Position numbers and translations under genes: made by a program. From Tridacna crocea (Eukaryota > Mollusca > Bivalvia > Cardiida > Cardiidae), in contig OX031069.1 of NCBI GenBank assembly GCA_943736015.1, positions 40,768,728-40,832,727 of the forward strand: a stretch of 64,000 nt of DNA, read 5' to 3'. Positions 10,501-25,289 of this stretch are shown one piece after another. Within the stretch, counting starts at the first letter, position 1. Each line of letters opens with the position of its first letter. Under the pieces are notes generated by a model, which had not been told where the DNA came from, did not search any database, and saw nothing but the letters and a program-made list of their open reading frames with translations.

Positions 10501-13500
10501 GAATTATGAGTGGTGAGATAAGATTAAATCCTGTCGCAATAATTGTCATGATTTCTATAGAGCATATTTTCAGTCTAAATAAATGTATCCTTAGTCCGCA
10601 GATTTTACTTTCACTTGAGGAAAGGAGTTTAAGAAAGGTTTTGATTTTGACATTTTTACTTTAGAGTGGAAAGATTGTATTGTGGATGAAGAAATTGATA
10701 AATGTGTGAGGCTAATGAAAGATTGTAATAGGCATGTGTTGGGTTTAATAAGTGTTACCTGCATTGAATGAAGGTTTCATTAAATGAGATATCCATGTTG
10801 TTATAAAAGATGGTGATTTCAAGGGCTGGCTGTAAGGGGAGGTGGAGGCCAGGGGGATAACCTTTTACCAGTACTTCGCACAATATTGTTCCCATTGACA
10901 CTGACAGCCTTTCTCACATAGCCTCTTCGAAGGAATTATGAATGGTGAGATAAGATTAAATCCTGTCGCAATAATTGTCATGAATTCTATAGATCATATT
11001 CTCAGTGTAAGCAAATACATGTTAGGATTCATTAAATGAGATATCCATGTTGTTATAAAAGATGGTGATTTCAAGGGCTGGCTGTAAGGGGAGGTGGAGA
11101 CCAGGGGAATAACCTTTTACCAGTACTTTGCACAATATTGTTCCCATTGACACTGACAGCCTTTCTCACATAGCCTCGTCGAAAGAATTATGAATGGTGA
11201 GATAAGATTAAATCCTGTCGCAATAATTGTCATGATTTCTATAGAGCATATTTTCAGTCTAAATAAATGTATCCTTAGTCCGCAGATTTTACTTTCACTT
11301 GAGGAAGGGAGTTTGAGAAAGGTTTTGATTTTGACATTTTTACTTTAGAGTGGAAAGATTGTATTGTGGATGAAGAATTTGATAAATGTGTGAGGCTAAT
11401 GATAGAAAAACCTAGTGCTAGATTGTTGAAGGCATGTGTTGGGTAAATGAGATATCCATGTTGTTATAAAAGATGGTGATTTCAAGGGCGGGCTGTAAGG
11501 GGAGGTGGAGGCCAGGGGGATAACCTTTTACCAGTACTTCGCACAATATTGTTCCCATTGACACTGACAGCCTTTCTCACATAACCTCGTCGAAAGAATT
11601 ATGAGTGGTGAGATAAGATTAAATCCTGTCGCAATAATTGTCATGAATTCTATAGATCATATTCTCAGTCTAAGCAAATGTATGCTTAGTCCGCAAATTT
11701 TAATTTCACCTAGGGAGATACATTTCCAGTCTGTATTTATTTATTCCTTGAGGGTTATGTGCAAAAAGACAATGTAACTGTTTGTAAAGTACAATGATGG
11801 AAAAAACGAAATTTGTGAGCACTAGATTTTGATAGCCACGTGTTTAGAATTTGCAGAAGTTAATTTCAAGCGGATGGATATTTTCTGGACAGTTTTGAAT
11901 CAATTAAAAAAAGTTATAAGCTATTTAGAGGGAGATCAGTGCCTTCTTTTACCAGTACTTCGCACAATATTGTTTCCATTGGCACTTGCTGCTTTCTTTG
12001 ATCCGAGTCGACAAACGCTTGAGAATCAACCAGGTCCTTGTTTCTGTACTTCATTCAGCTTTAATGTTAGTCACTGAGATAAAACCTACCTCTGGAAATT
12101 ATTCGATATGATTAACCGCTTTTAACCGCTTTTGGTCCCTTGTATGTGTGTTTCTGTAAGATGTATCGTCGGTCTGTGAAATGCAAGTGACTAGAAATTT
12201 GATTTTATTTTCAATTTAAGGAAATGCCACGCGTTAGCCCCTTCCGTTTGTTCGATTTACCTTTAATGTTGTACATTTAGTCCGAGAAATATTTCTTTTT
12301 GTTTGAGTTTTCACCTTTTTAGCTGTAACTGCTTGAAATCGCTTGTCATTAGGCCCTAAAACTGTATTTCTACCTTTCTTTGACTGCACAAGTTCTTAAG
12401 CCAGTACCCCCAGTGGGCGATTTCATACCCACAGCGCCTAAAACCAACCAGCAGGCCGTTGCAAGCATATTGGGCCCTGAGATTGTACCCTCAGTTCGTG
12501 GAATGTTTCCCCAATCTATTTCATATCCTCGTAGACTTTGAAATTGTTCTATACTCAGTTGAATGAACACCCAGGCCCTAAACCACTGCCTCACTCTCGT
12601 GGTATTGTTTGCAGAGTTTGCCCATACACTTTTTTCCTGACATGTACTTAAAATCTGTAAGAGTAATTTCAGAGAGAATCCCAAATTTAACTTGTCTTCC
12701 AGTCTTAAAACATTAGTCAGCGCATTGAACCCAAGTTAGCAACTGAACACCTCCAGTCTATGAGTCCCTCGGATACACCATAAGGCCCCGAAGCAGTGTT
12801 CTGTCTTAAAATTCACCCGTTTTCAATTCCCTTGCCTTCTTGATGTACCCACAGTTCGAAGATGTCCATTGGTTACTGCATCAGCTTGCGTTATGTTATT
12901 TTAGGAATCGAGATGGTAGCCTTGGTGAGATGTCACAACAACAGTTTGCGTTATGGTATTTTAGGAATCGAGATGGTAGCCTTGGTGAGATGCATCAGTA
13001 AGCTATAAACCTGTGTCCTTCCAGAGATTTTACTCCCTACCTGTTAGCCTGCAACGTCCTTGTACTTCCTCTCAGACGGTGAAAGACATTCTCAGTTTGA
13101 TGTTCCTTCCAATCCTGTAACAATTTCCCTTCTATTATTTCAAACCAATGCCGTATGCCTGTATCCGTGGTTGGTAATATTTTCTGTCAGTATTTACAAC
13201 TATGCCCTCACCCCTAATGTAGTCCCAGTCAGTTAGCTTGTTTATTCTGCTTCCTTCAAATTAGAACCTAATTTAATTGAATGTACCTTCCAACGATAAA
13301 GCTATGCCCCTGTTGTTTCACCGATAAGTCTTCTTTATGATCTTAACCCTTAGTCTGAACGGTCTGAAATAATGTATTCGCCCTCATTTCTGTCATCTCA
13401 CACACTCTATCTCTTCTCCTTTTCTCTATCTATTTCTATCCCTCTTTTCGCAATTTTTGTCTTTGTTCACCTCTCTCCATTTAATTTTGTGTATCTCTAT

Positions 13501-15096
13501 TGTTTCTCTTACTCTCTTTATATCTCACACTCTATATACTGCCTTCCGAACTCTTTTTTCTTACTCTCTGTCACTCATTTTATCATTTAATCATTTTATC
13601 TTTTTGTCTTTCTCTCAACACTGTTTTCCACGCTGTCTCTCCGTCTGTCTGTCTATCTGTCTCTCTCGCTTTCTGTCTTTCTCTCGCTCTGTGTATCACT
13701 CTCTATCCCTTCCCATTTCTCTTCCTTTTCTTCTTTTATTTCTCTCCTCTTTCTACCTCTATCTTACTGCCTTCTTTCACAGTCTCTCTATCTCTGTTGC
13801 TTTCTGTCTCTTCCGCTATTCCACCATCCTGTGTCTCATTTTTCTATCACTCCCTATTCTGTTATGTTCTGTCTGTCTCTCTGTTTCTCTTTCCTTCCTG
13901 CAAATTTTACTCTTGTCTTTCCATCCTATCAATCTCTTTCGCTTTTTTTCCCTTTTATCTATCTTACTACCTATATATCTATCTCAATCTATCTATCTAT
14001 CAATCTATCAATCTATCTATCTATAAAGACTGTTTTCTCTGACCACGATGTCCATCCTTTTATTCCAAAAAATGTACTACCTACAATAAATTAGCTTCCT
14101 TTCTTCATATCTTCCTCAGTCTGCATGATTAATCGTTATTCATCCTATATGATGCTCCTTCAGTCCGTAATTTAGAGTGTAATCTAATTATATTATCCTT
14201 TGAATATTTTAGAATGAAATGTTATGGTGTTATTAGCACATTTGAGACATCCTGGAAAGATCTTACAAAATTATGTAACCACCCTGTACATTTCTACATA
14301 CAACCAATTTAAATTCTGTATCAACCTGAGCTATTTACCTAATGAATGCCGAAAAAGCCAAGGTTCCCATTTTATGATCTAAAGCATCTATCTATTGAAA
14401 ATAAGTCATAAAAATGAACGTAAGATTCTGAATGCTATAAGTATGCAGTATTGATTGAAGAGTGTTAAAACGTCGTTTACAATATTATTTCAGTTCATAT
14501 TGCGGCGGCCTGTGAACTTATCCTCTCCTGGAATTACTTTTACCAGTATTCAGCACAATATTCTTTCCAAGGCACTGACTACTTTCCAACATAATCGTCG
14601 AAATAATGATAAAGGTTGAGAAATGAATGAATCATATAGCAATGACTGTAAGCAATTTTCGGAAGAAATGGACTGAGCCGGGAATCAAAGTAGTAGCTCC
14701 CTGTTCTCAAATTTTTATGGTTTTCTTTATCCAGTGCTCATCATAATATTATATCCACTGGCTGCTGTCTCACATGCTCAATGTCATAAACATCAAAACA
14801 TTATTCACAAGAAAGTGTTAAGTTTGGAAAGATTAATGACAGAAAAGACAATTTTAATAGGCATGCGTTAAACAGTGTTCTAAAAGTAAATATAAGAGTT
14901 AATCTTTTAGCCGTTGGCCTCTTTCCACGTAATTATCGTTAAAGACAATGAACAGTACTGAGACAGAAGACTTGCAATTAATTTAATCAAATATGGGAAC
15001 AAATCTTGCGAACTAGGGATTGGCGACCCCTTGTTTCTAGAGCTACGGATAAACGACTGAGGTATCGAACTAGTCTTTGACAATCGATTGGTTGAG
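7549..15096. repeat. Macrosatellite unit 2 (7,548 bp)
   Basis: Full-length copy with the layout of unit 1: subrepeats at about 10148-11713, pyrimidine tract 13372-14028 and SINE blocks at +7548. Private changes are visible in the pyrimidine tract, such as ctcttactctc near 13506. It has no indels relative to unit 1 that I can find. Confidence 0.95.
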
Positions 15097-18000
15097 TGGT
15101 TGATTGACTTCATGTGTTTAACACCGTTTTCAACGATATTCGGGTTATAATGCGGCGGCCAGTACTCTTGCTTATGCGTTCCTGTAGTTTCAGTAACTAG
15201 TACTTCTCACGATATTCTTCCCAAGCCATTGACTGCTTTTCCACATTATTATAGTCAAAATTGCTGTTCAGAAAAGTTAATGCTACCACAGTGAGTATCA
15301 TCAACTCTCGGAAAGAAATGACCGAGCAGGGGATACAAACCAGCCAAGCCTTGCCTTAAGTTCCGGGCAATGTGGACCGAATGCCTTTTTAAAGAATCAT
15401 TGGAAGATGAAGACAATGTGTTGATTTGAAAATGCTGTGAAGTATTTCAGGTAAATAAAAGAAGAGGGACTGAATTGGTTGATTGATTGATTGCTTGATT
15501 GCATGTGGTTTATTACCGTTTTCAACAATATTTCAATTATATCGCGGCGGCCAGTGCACGTACCCATACTTTACTGAAGGTTCAGTAACCAGTCCTTTGT
15601 ACGATATTTTCCAGATGCAATTTACTCCTTTTCAACATAACTATTATCAAAAGTACTTTTGAGAGGCTAGCGAAGAATCAATCCTGTCGCAAAAATTATT
15701 ATCAAAAGACATGGCCGAGTAGGGGAATCAAACCAGCTAACCCATGTCTCAAGTTCTATAAGCTATCGACCAAATTGATATTCGAAAATCTCTGTTGTCA
15801 AAAGGTTTGAATTTGGAATGGTGTGATTTTCAGATTTATGAAAGAAGGTAACTAATTTGAATGGAAAAAAAGATGTTTTCCTGAACTCTTAATTGCTTTG
15901 ATGATGATGATATTGATGATTATAATAATGGTGATGGTAGTTTCGATGATTGAGTTGGTAGTGATGGTGTTAAAGCCGATACCGGATTTACTAGTGGAGA
16001 TAAATGTGTTTGTTTTCTTGGTATTTTAAGGCCAACTTGAACATTACTTGAATGTTACTAATTGTGCCCCTGGATTTTTAGAGACATTAAAACCGAGAGA
16101 CAGCAACAGAGAGGCAGTGAGTGTGAGAGGGAGTGAGTTTGAGAAAGGTTTTGAATTTTTACTTTATAGTGGAAAGGTTGTATTGTGGATGAAGAAATCG
16201 TTAAATATGTAAGGCTAATGACAGAAAAGCGAAATATCTATACTATAGATTTCAGTAGGCATGTGTTGGCCTTGATATGTGTTAACTGCATTGAATGAAG
16301 GATCCATTAACTGAGATATCCGTGTTGTTATAAAAGATAGTGATTTCGAGGGCTGGCAGTAAGGGGAGGTGGAGGCCAGAGAAATTCATCGGACTTTGGT
16401 AAAATTTGAATTTGTTTTGTTGCTTTTAGTCTATTGTGTTTTAAGTCATATTAGATTTCAGTAATATCAGATATACCAGGGCGTCATTTGCATCTATCCA
16501 AGCTGTGTCAGTATTTTATTTACCAGTACCTTTGCACATTATTCCAAACCAATGGACGCTTTCCTATTTAAATGTTTTGGGGAAAAAACTGTATGTGACG
16601 AGAAAGTAATATATCATGTCGCAATGACTAATCAAACCTCGGATAAAAATTTTAACAGCTTGGGAATCGAACCTGTGAACCCCTATTTACAGCCGCCGTT
16701 TGTCATGAGGTGAGCAACCAAGCTTAGAATTATGCTGATGAAGTTTCTTGCACTTCATCAGATGTTAAAGCCATGTCAACGTAAATGAAAGTTACCATTT
16801 GAAACATTGATATGAGGAGAGAATATTGAAATCTGTCGCTATGAACTTAATCCTAAAAAGGAAATTGGATTTGCCGAGATCCGAACTAAAGAACCTTGGG
16901 CTTTAAGCATTCGGCCGACTGATACTGAGAGATAAGGTGATTGTTTGAATTTAAACGTTGCACTTCATTTCTTGAGGATTATTCAATGGGAGAAGCAATT
17001 GTAACATTTTGTAAAGAAAATGACTGATTTGATGGATTGATAGCATGTGTTTACCACCGTTTTCAACAATATTTCAATTATATCGTGGCGGCCAGTGCAC
17101 CTACCCATACTTTACTAAAGTTCCAGTAACCAGTCCTTTGCTCGATATTTTCCAGATGTTAATGACTCTTTTTCAACATAACTATTATCAAAAGCGCTTT
17201 TAAGAGGCTACCGAAGAATCAATCCTGTCCCAAAAATTATCATCAAACCTGGTAAGAAATGGCCGAGTAGGGGAATCAAACCAGCTAACCCATGTCTCAA
17301 GTTCTGAAGGCTATCGACCGAATTGCTATTGAAATATCTCTGTAGTCAAAGAAAAAGTTTTGTTTTTGGAATGGTATGAAAGATTTTCAGATTTATCAAA
17401 GAAAAGTAACTCATTTGAATGGAAAAAGATGTTTTCTTGAACTCTTCAAGAGTTTGCTATAACTTAACACAAAGCTATGGCGTTTTTAATGTTTTTTAAT
17501 TATTGCTTTGATGATGATGATGTTGATGATTACAATAATGGTGATGGTTGTTTCAATGGTTGAGTTGGTTGTGACGGTGGTAGTCCCGATACCGGATTTA
17601 TTAGTGATGATAGTTGTGTTTGTTTTCTTAGTGTTTTAACGCCGACTTGAACATTACTTGAATGTAACTAATGGTGCCTGTGGATTTCTATAGATATGAA
17701 AACCGAGAGACAGCAAAACAGAGGCAGTGAGGGTGGGAGGGAGTTTAAGAAAGGTTTAGAGTTTGACATTTTTACTTTAGAGTGGAAAGATTGTATTGTG
17801 GATGAAGAAATTGATAAATGTGTGAGGCTAATGAAAGATTGTAATAGGCATGTGTTGGGTTTAATAAGTGTTACCTGCATTGAATGAAGGATTCATTCAA
17901 TTAGATATCCATATTGTTATAAAAGATGGTGATTTCAAGGGCTGGCTGTAAGGGGAGGTGGAGGCCAGGGGAATAACCTTTTACCAGTACTTCGCACAAT

Positions 18001-21000
18001 ATTGTTCCCATTGACACTGACAGCCTTTCTCACATAGCCTCGTCGAAAGAATTATGAGTGGTGAGATAAGATTAAATCCTGTCGCAATAATTGTCATGAT
18101 TTCTATAGAACATATTTTCAGTCTAAATAAATGTATCCTTAGTCCGCAGATTTTACTTTCACTTGAGGAAAGGAGTTTAAGAAAGGTTTTGATTTTGACA
18201 TTTTTACTTTAGAGTGGAAAGATTGTATTGTGGATGAAGAAATTGATAAATGTGTGAGGCTAATGAAAGATTGTAATAGGCATGTGTTGGGTTTAATAAG
18301 TGTTACCTGCATTGAATGAAGGTTTCATTAAATGAGATATCCATGTTGTTATAAAAGATGGTGATTTCAAGGGCTGGCTGTAAGGGGAGGTGGAGGCCAG
18401 GGGGATAACCTTTTACCAGTACTTCGCACAATATTGTTCCCATTGACACTGACAGCCTTTCTCACATAGCCTCTTCGAAGGAATTATGAATGGTGAGATA
18501 AGATTAAATCCTGTCGCAATAATTGTCATGAATTCTATAGATCATATTCTCAGTGTAAGCAAATACATGTTAGGATTCATTAAATGAGATATCCATGTTG
18601 TTATAAAAGATGGTGATTTCAAGGGCTGGCTGTAAGGGGAGGTGGAGACCAGGGGAATAACCTTTTACCAGTACTTTGCACAATATTGTTCCCATTGACA
18701 CTGACAGCCTTTCTCACATAGCCTCGTCGAAAGAATTATGAATGGTGAGATAAGATTAAATCCTGTCGCAATAATTGTCATGATTTCTATAGAGCATATT
18801 TTCAGTCTAAATAAATGTATCCTTAGTCCGCAGATTTTACTTTCACTTGAGGAAGGGAGTTTGAGAAAGGTTTTGATTTTGACATTTTTACTTTAGAGTG
18901 GAAAGATTGTATTGTGGATGAAGAATTTGATAAATGTGTGAGGCTAATGATAGAAAAACCTAGTGCTAGATTGTTGAAGGCATGTGTTGGGTAAATGAGA
19001 TATCCATGTTGTTATAAAAGATGGTGATTTCAAGGGCGGGCTGTAAGGGGAGGTGGAGGCCAGGGGGATAACCTTTTACCAGTACTTCGCACAATATTGT
19101 TCCCATTGACACTGACAGCCTTTCTCACATAACCTCGTCGAAAGAATTATGAGTGGTGAGATAAGGTTAAATCCTGTCGCAATAATTGTCATGAATTCTA
19201 TAGATCATATTCTCAGTCTAAGCAAATGTATGCTTAGTCCGCAAATTTTAATTTCACCTAGGGAGATACATTTCCAGTCTGTATTTATTTATTCCTTGAG
19301 GGTTATGTGCAAAAAGACAATGTAACTGTTTGTAAAGTACAATGATGGAAAAAACGAAATTTGTGAGCACTAGATTTTGATAGCCACGTGTTTAGAATTT
19401 GCAGAAGTTAATTTCAAGCGGATGGATATTTTCTGGACAGTTTTGAATCAATTAAAAAAAGTTATAAGCTATTTAGAGGGAGATCAGTGCCTTCTTTTAC
19501 CAGTACTTCGCACAATATTGTTTCCATTGGCACTTGCTGCTTTCTTTGATCCGAGTCGACAAACGCTTGAGAATCAACCAGGTCCTTGTTTCTGTACTTC
19601 ATTCAGCTTTAATGTTAGTCACCGAGATAAAACCTACCTCTGGAAATTATTCGATATGATTAACCGCTTTTAACCGCTTTTGGTCCCTTGTATATGTGTT
19701 TCTGTAAGATGTATCGTCGGTCTGTGAAATGCAAGTGACTAGAAATTTGATTTTATTTTCAATTTAAGGAAATGCCACGCGTTAGCCCCTTCCGTTTGTT
19801 CGATTTACCTTTAATGTTGTACATTTAGTCCGAGAAATATTTCTTTTTGTTTGAGTTTTCACCTTTTTAGCTGTAACTGCTTGAAATCGCTTGTCATTAG
19901 GCCCTAAAACTGTATTTCTACCTTTCTTTGACTGCACAAGTTCTTAAGCCAGTACCCCCAGTGGGCGATTTCATACCCACAGCGCCTAAAACCAACCAGC
20001 AGGCCGTTGCAAGCATATTGGGCCCTGAGATTGTACCCTCAGTTCGTGGAATGTTTCCCCAATCTATTTCATATCCTCGTAGACTTTGAAATTGTTCTAT
20101 ACTCAGTTGAATGAACACCCAGGCCCTAAACCACTGCCTCACTCTCGTGGTATTGTTTGCAGAGTTTGCCCATACACTTTTTTCCTGACATGTACTTAAA
20201 ATCTGTAAGAGTAATTTCAGAGAGAATCCCAAATTTAACTTGTCTTCCAGTCTTAAAACATTAGTCAGCGCATTGAACCCAAGTTAGCAACTGAACACCT
20301 CCAGTCTATGAGTCCCTCGGATACACCATAAGGCCCCGAAGCAGTGTTCTGTCTTAAAATTCACCCGTTTTCAATTCCCTTGCCTTCTTGATGTACCCAC
20401 AGTTCGAAGATGTCCATTGGTTACTGCATCAGCTTGCGTTATGTTATTTTAGGAATCGAGATGGTAGCCTTGGTGAGATGTCACAACAACAGTTTGCGTT
20501 ATGGTATTTTAGGAATCGAGATGGTAGCCTTGGTGAGATGCATCAGTAAGCTATAAACCTGTGTCCTTCCAGAGATTTTACTCCCTACCTGTTAGCCTGC
20601 AACGTCCTTGTACTTCCTCTCAGACGGTGAAAGACATTCTCAGTTTGATGTTCCTTCCAATCCTGTAACAATTTCCCTTCTATTATTTCAAACCAATGCC
20701 GTATGCCTGTATCCGTGGTTGGTAATATTTTCTGTCAGTATTTACAACTATGCCCTCACCCCTAATGTAGCCCCAGTCAGTTAGCTTGTTTATTCTGCTT
20801 CCTTCAAATTAGAACCTAATTTAATTGAATGTACCTTCCAACGATAAAGCTATGCCCCTGTTGTTTCACCGATAAGTCTTCTTTATGATCTTAACCCTTA
20901 GTCTGAACGGTCTGAAATAATGTATTCGCCCTCATTTCTGTCATCTCACACACTCTATCTCTTCTCCTTTTCTTTATCTATTTCTATCCCTCTTTTCGCA

Positions 21001-22638
21001 ATTTTTGTCTTTGTTCACCTCTCTCCATTTAATTTTGTGTATCTCTATTGTTTCTCTTTCTCTCTTTATATCTCACACTCTATATACTGCCTTCCGAACT
21101 CTTTTTTCTTACTCTCTGTCACTCATTTTATCATTTAATCATTTTATCTTTTTGTCTTTCTCTCAACACTGTTTTCCACGCTGTCTCTCCGTCTGTCTGT
21201 CTATCTGTCTCTCTCGCTTTCTGTCTTTCTCTCGCTCTGTGTATCACTCTCTATCCCTTCCCATTTCTCTTCCTTTTCTTCTTTTATTTCTCTCCTCTTT
21301 CTACCTCTATCTTACTGCCTTCTTTCACAGTCTCTCTATCTCTGTTGCTTTCTGTCTCTTCCGCTATTCCACCATCCTGTGTCTCATTTTTCTATCACTC
21401 CCTATTCTGTTATGTTCTGTCTGTCTCTCTGTTTCTCTTTCCTTCCTGCAAACTTTACTCTTGTCTTTCCATCCTATCAATCTCTTTCGCTTTTTTTCCC
21501 TTTTATCTATCTTACTACCTATATATCTATCTCAATCTATCTATCTATCAATCTATCAATCTATCTATCTATAAAGACTGTTTTCTCTGACCACGATGTC
21601 CATCCTTTTATTCCAAAAAATGTACTACCTACAATAAATTAGCTTCCTTTCTTCATATCTTCCTCAGTCTGCATGATTAATCGTTATTCATCCTATATGA
21701 TGCTCCTTCAGTCCGTAATTTAGAGTGTAATCTAATTATATTATCCTTTGAATATTTTAGAATGAAATGTTATGGTGTTATTAGCACATTTGAGACATCC
21801 TGGAAAGATCTTACAAAATTATGTAACCACCCTGTACATTTCTACATACAACCAATTTAAATTCTGTATCAACCTGAGCTATTTACCTAATGAATGCCGA
21901 AAAAGCCAAGGTTCCCATTTTATGATCTAAAGCATCTATCTATTGAAAATAAGTCATAAAAATGAACGTAAGATTCTGAATGCTATAAGTATGCAGTATT
22001 GATTGAAGAGTGTTAAAACGTCGTTTACAATATTATTTCAGTTCATATTGCGGCGGCCTGTGAACTTATCCTCTCCTGGAATTACTTTTACCAGTATTCA
22101 GCACAATATTCTTTCCAAGGCACTGACTACTTTCCAACATAATCGTCGAAATAATGATAAAGGTTGAGAAATGAATGAATCATATAGCAATGACTGTAAG
22201 CAATTTTCGGAAGAAATGGACTGAGCCGGGAATCAAAGTAGTAGCTCCCTGTTCTCAAATTTTTATGGTTTTCTTTATCCAGTGCTCATCATAATATTAT
22301 ATCCACTGGCTGCTGTCTCACATGCTCAATGTCATAAACATCAAAACATTATTCACAAGAAAGTGTTAAGTTTGGAAAGATTAATGACAGAAAAGACAAT
22401 TTTAATAGGCATGCGTTAAACAGTGTTCTAAAAGTAAATATAAGAGTTAATCTTTTAGCCGTTGGCCTCTTTCCACGTAATTATCGTTAAAGACAATGAA
22501 CAGTACTGAGACAGAAGACTTGCAATTAATTTAATCAAATATGGGAACAAATCTTGCGAACTAGGGATTGGCGACCCCTTGTTTCTAGAGCTAAACGACT
22601 GAGGTATCGAACTAGTCTTTGACAATCGATTGGTTGAG
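15097..22638. repeat. Macrosatellite unit 3 (7,542 bp)
   Basis: Near-identical third copy, 6 bp shorter because acggat is missing near 22591. A substitution near 19622 (caccgag for cactgag) removes a stop and lengthens one small frame, an example of how ORF length varies here by chance. Confidence 0.95.
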
Positions 22639-25289
22639 TGGTTGATTGACTTCATGTGTTTACCACCGTTTTCAACGATATTCGGGTTATAATGCGGCGG
22701 CCAGTACTCTTGCTTATGCGTTCCTGTAGTTTCAGTAACTAGTACTTCTCACGATATTCTTCCCAAGCCATTGACTGCTTTTCCACATTATTATAGTCAA
22801 AATCGCTGTTCAGAAAAGTTAATGCTACCACAGTGAGTATCATCAACTCTCGGAAAGAAATGACCGAGCAGGGGATACAAACCAGCCAAGCCTTGCCTTA
22901 AGTTCCGGGCAATGTGGACCGAATGCCTTTTTAAGAATCATTGGAAGTTTAAGAATCATTGGAAGATGAAGACAATGTGTTGATTTGAAAATGCTGTGAA
23001 GTATTTCAGGTAAATAAAAGAAGAGGGACTGAATTGGTTGATTGATTGATTGCTTGATTGCATGTGGTTTATTACCGTTTTCAACAATATTTCAATTATA
23101 TCGCGGCGGCCAGTGCACGTACCCATACTTTACTGAAGGTTCAGTAACCAGTCCTTTGTACGATATTTTCCAGATGCAATTTACTCCTTTTCAACATAAC
23201 TATTATCAAAAGTACTTTTGAGAGGCTAGCGAAGAATCAATCCTGTCGCAAAAATTATTATCAAAAGACATGGCCGAGTAGGGGAATCAAACCAGCTAAC
23301 CCGTGTCTCAAGTTCTATACGCTATCGACCAAATTGATATTCGAAAATCTCTGTTGTCAAAAGGTTTGAATTTGGAATGGTGTGATTTTCAGATTTATGA
23401 AAGAAGGTAACTAATTTGAATGGAAAAAAGATGTTTTCCTGAACACTTAATTGCTTTGATGATGATGATATTGATGATTATAATAATGGTGATGGTAGTT
23501 TCGATGGTTGAGTTGGTAGTGATGGTGTTAAAGCCGATACCGGATTTACTAGTGGAGATCAATGTGTTTGTTTTCTTGGTGTTTTAAGGCCAACTTGAAC
23601 ATTACTTGAATGTTACTAGTTGTGCCCCTGGATTTTTAGAGACATTAAAACCGAGAGATAGCAACAGAAAGGCAGTGAGTGTGAGAGGGAGTGAGTTTGA
23701 GAAAGGTTTTGAATTTAACATTTTTACTTTATAGTGGAAAGGTATTGTGGATGAAGAAATTGTTAAATACATGTATGTAAGGCTAATGACATGAAAGCGA
23801 AATATTTATACTACAGATTTCAATAGGTATGTGTTGGCTTTGACATGTGTTACCTGCATTGAATGAAGGATCCATTAAATCAGATATCCGTGTTGTTATA
23901 AAATATGGTGATTTCAAGGGCAGGCAGGAAGGGGAGGTGGAGGCCAGGGAAAGTCATCGGACTTTGGTAAAATTTTTATTTGTTTTGTTGCTTTTAGTCT
24001 ATTGTGTTTTTAGTCATATTAGATTTCAGTCATGTCGGATATACCAGGGCGTCATTTGCATCTATCCAAGCTGTGTCAGTATTTCATTTACCAGTACCTT
24101 TGCACATTATTCCAAACCAATGGACACTTTCCTACTTAAATGTTTTTTGGGAAAAAAACTGTATGTGACGAGAAAGTAACATATCATGTCACAATGACTA
24201 ATCAAACCTCGGATAAAAATTTTAACAGCTTGCGAATCGAACCTGTGAACCCCTATTTACAGCCGCCGTTTGTCATGAGGTAAGCAACCAAGCTTAGAAT
24301 TATGCTGATGAAGTTTCTTGCACTTCATCAGATGTTAAAGCCATGTCAACGAAAATGAAAGTTACCATTTGAAACATTGATATGAGGACAGAATATTAAA
24401 ATATGTCGCAATGAACTTAATCCTAAGAGGAAATTAGATTTGCCTAGATTCGAACTAAAGAACCTTGGCCTTTAAGCAATTTGCTGACTGATACTGAGAG
24501 AGAGAGAGATTAATTGTTTGAATTTAAACGTTGCACTTTATTTCTTGAGGATTATTCTTTGGGAGAAGCAATTGTAACATTTTGTAAAGAAAATGACTGA
24601 TTTGATGGATTGATAGCATGTGTTTACCACCGTTTTCAACAATATTTCAATTATATCGTGGCGACCAGTGCACCTACCCATACTTTACTAAAGTTCCAGT
24701 AACCAGTCCTTTGCTCGATATTTCCAGATGTTAATGACTCCTTTTCGCTATAACTATTATCAAAAGCGCTTGTAAGAGGCTACCGAAGAATCAATCCTGT
24801 CTCAAAAATTATCATCAAACCTCGGTAAGAAATGGCCGAGAAGGGAAATCAAACCAGCTATCCCTTGTCTCAAGTTCAGTAGGCTATCGACCGAATTGAC
24901 ATTGAAATATCTCTGTAGTCAAAGAAAAAGTTTTTATTTTGGAATGGTATGAAAGATTTTCAGATTTATCAAAGAAAGGTAACTGATTTGAATGGAAAAA
25001 GATGTTTTCTTGAACTCTTCAAGAGTTTGCTATAACTTAACACAAAGCTATGGTGTTTTTCATGTTTTTTAATTATTGTTTTGATGATGACGATGTTGAT
25101 GATTACAATAATGGTGATGGTTGTTTTGATGCTTGAGTTGGTAGTGACGGTGGTAGTCCCGATACCGGATTTATTAATGATGATAGATGTGTTTGTTTTC
25201 TTGGTGTTTTAACGCCGACTTGAACATTACTTGAATGTAACTAATGGTGCCTGTGGATTTCTATAGATATGAAAACCGAGAGACAGCGA

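Noticed and set aside
1-22638. Exact assembly duplication of one 7.5-kb segment
   Set aside because: The three units carry different scattered substitutions and a 6-bp deletion, and grade into diverged units. Collapse or expansion of copy number in the assembly still cannot be excluded.
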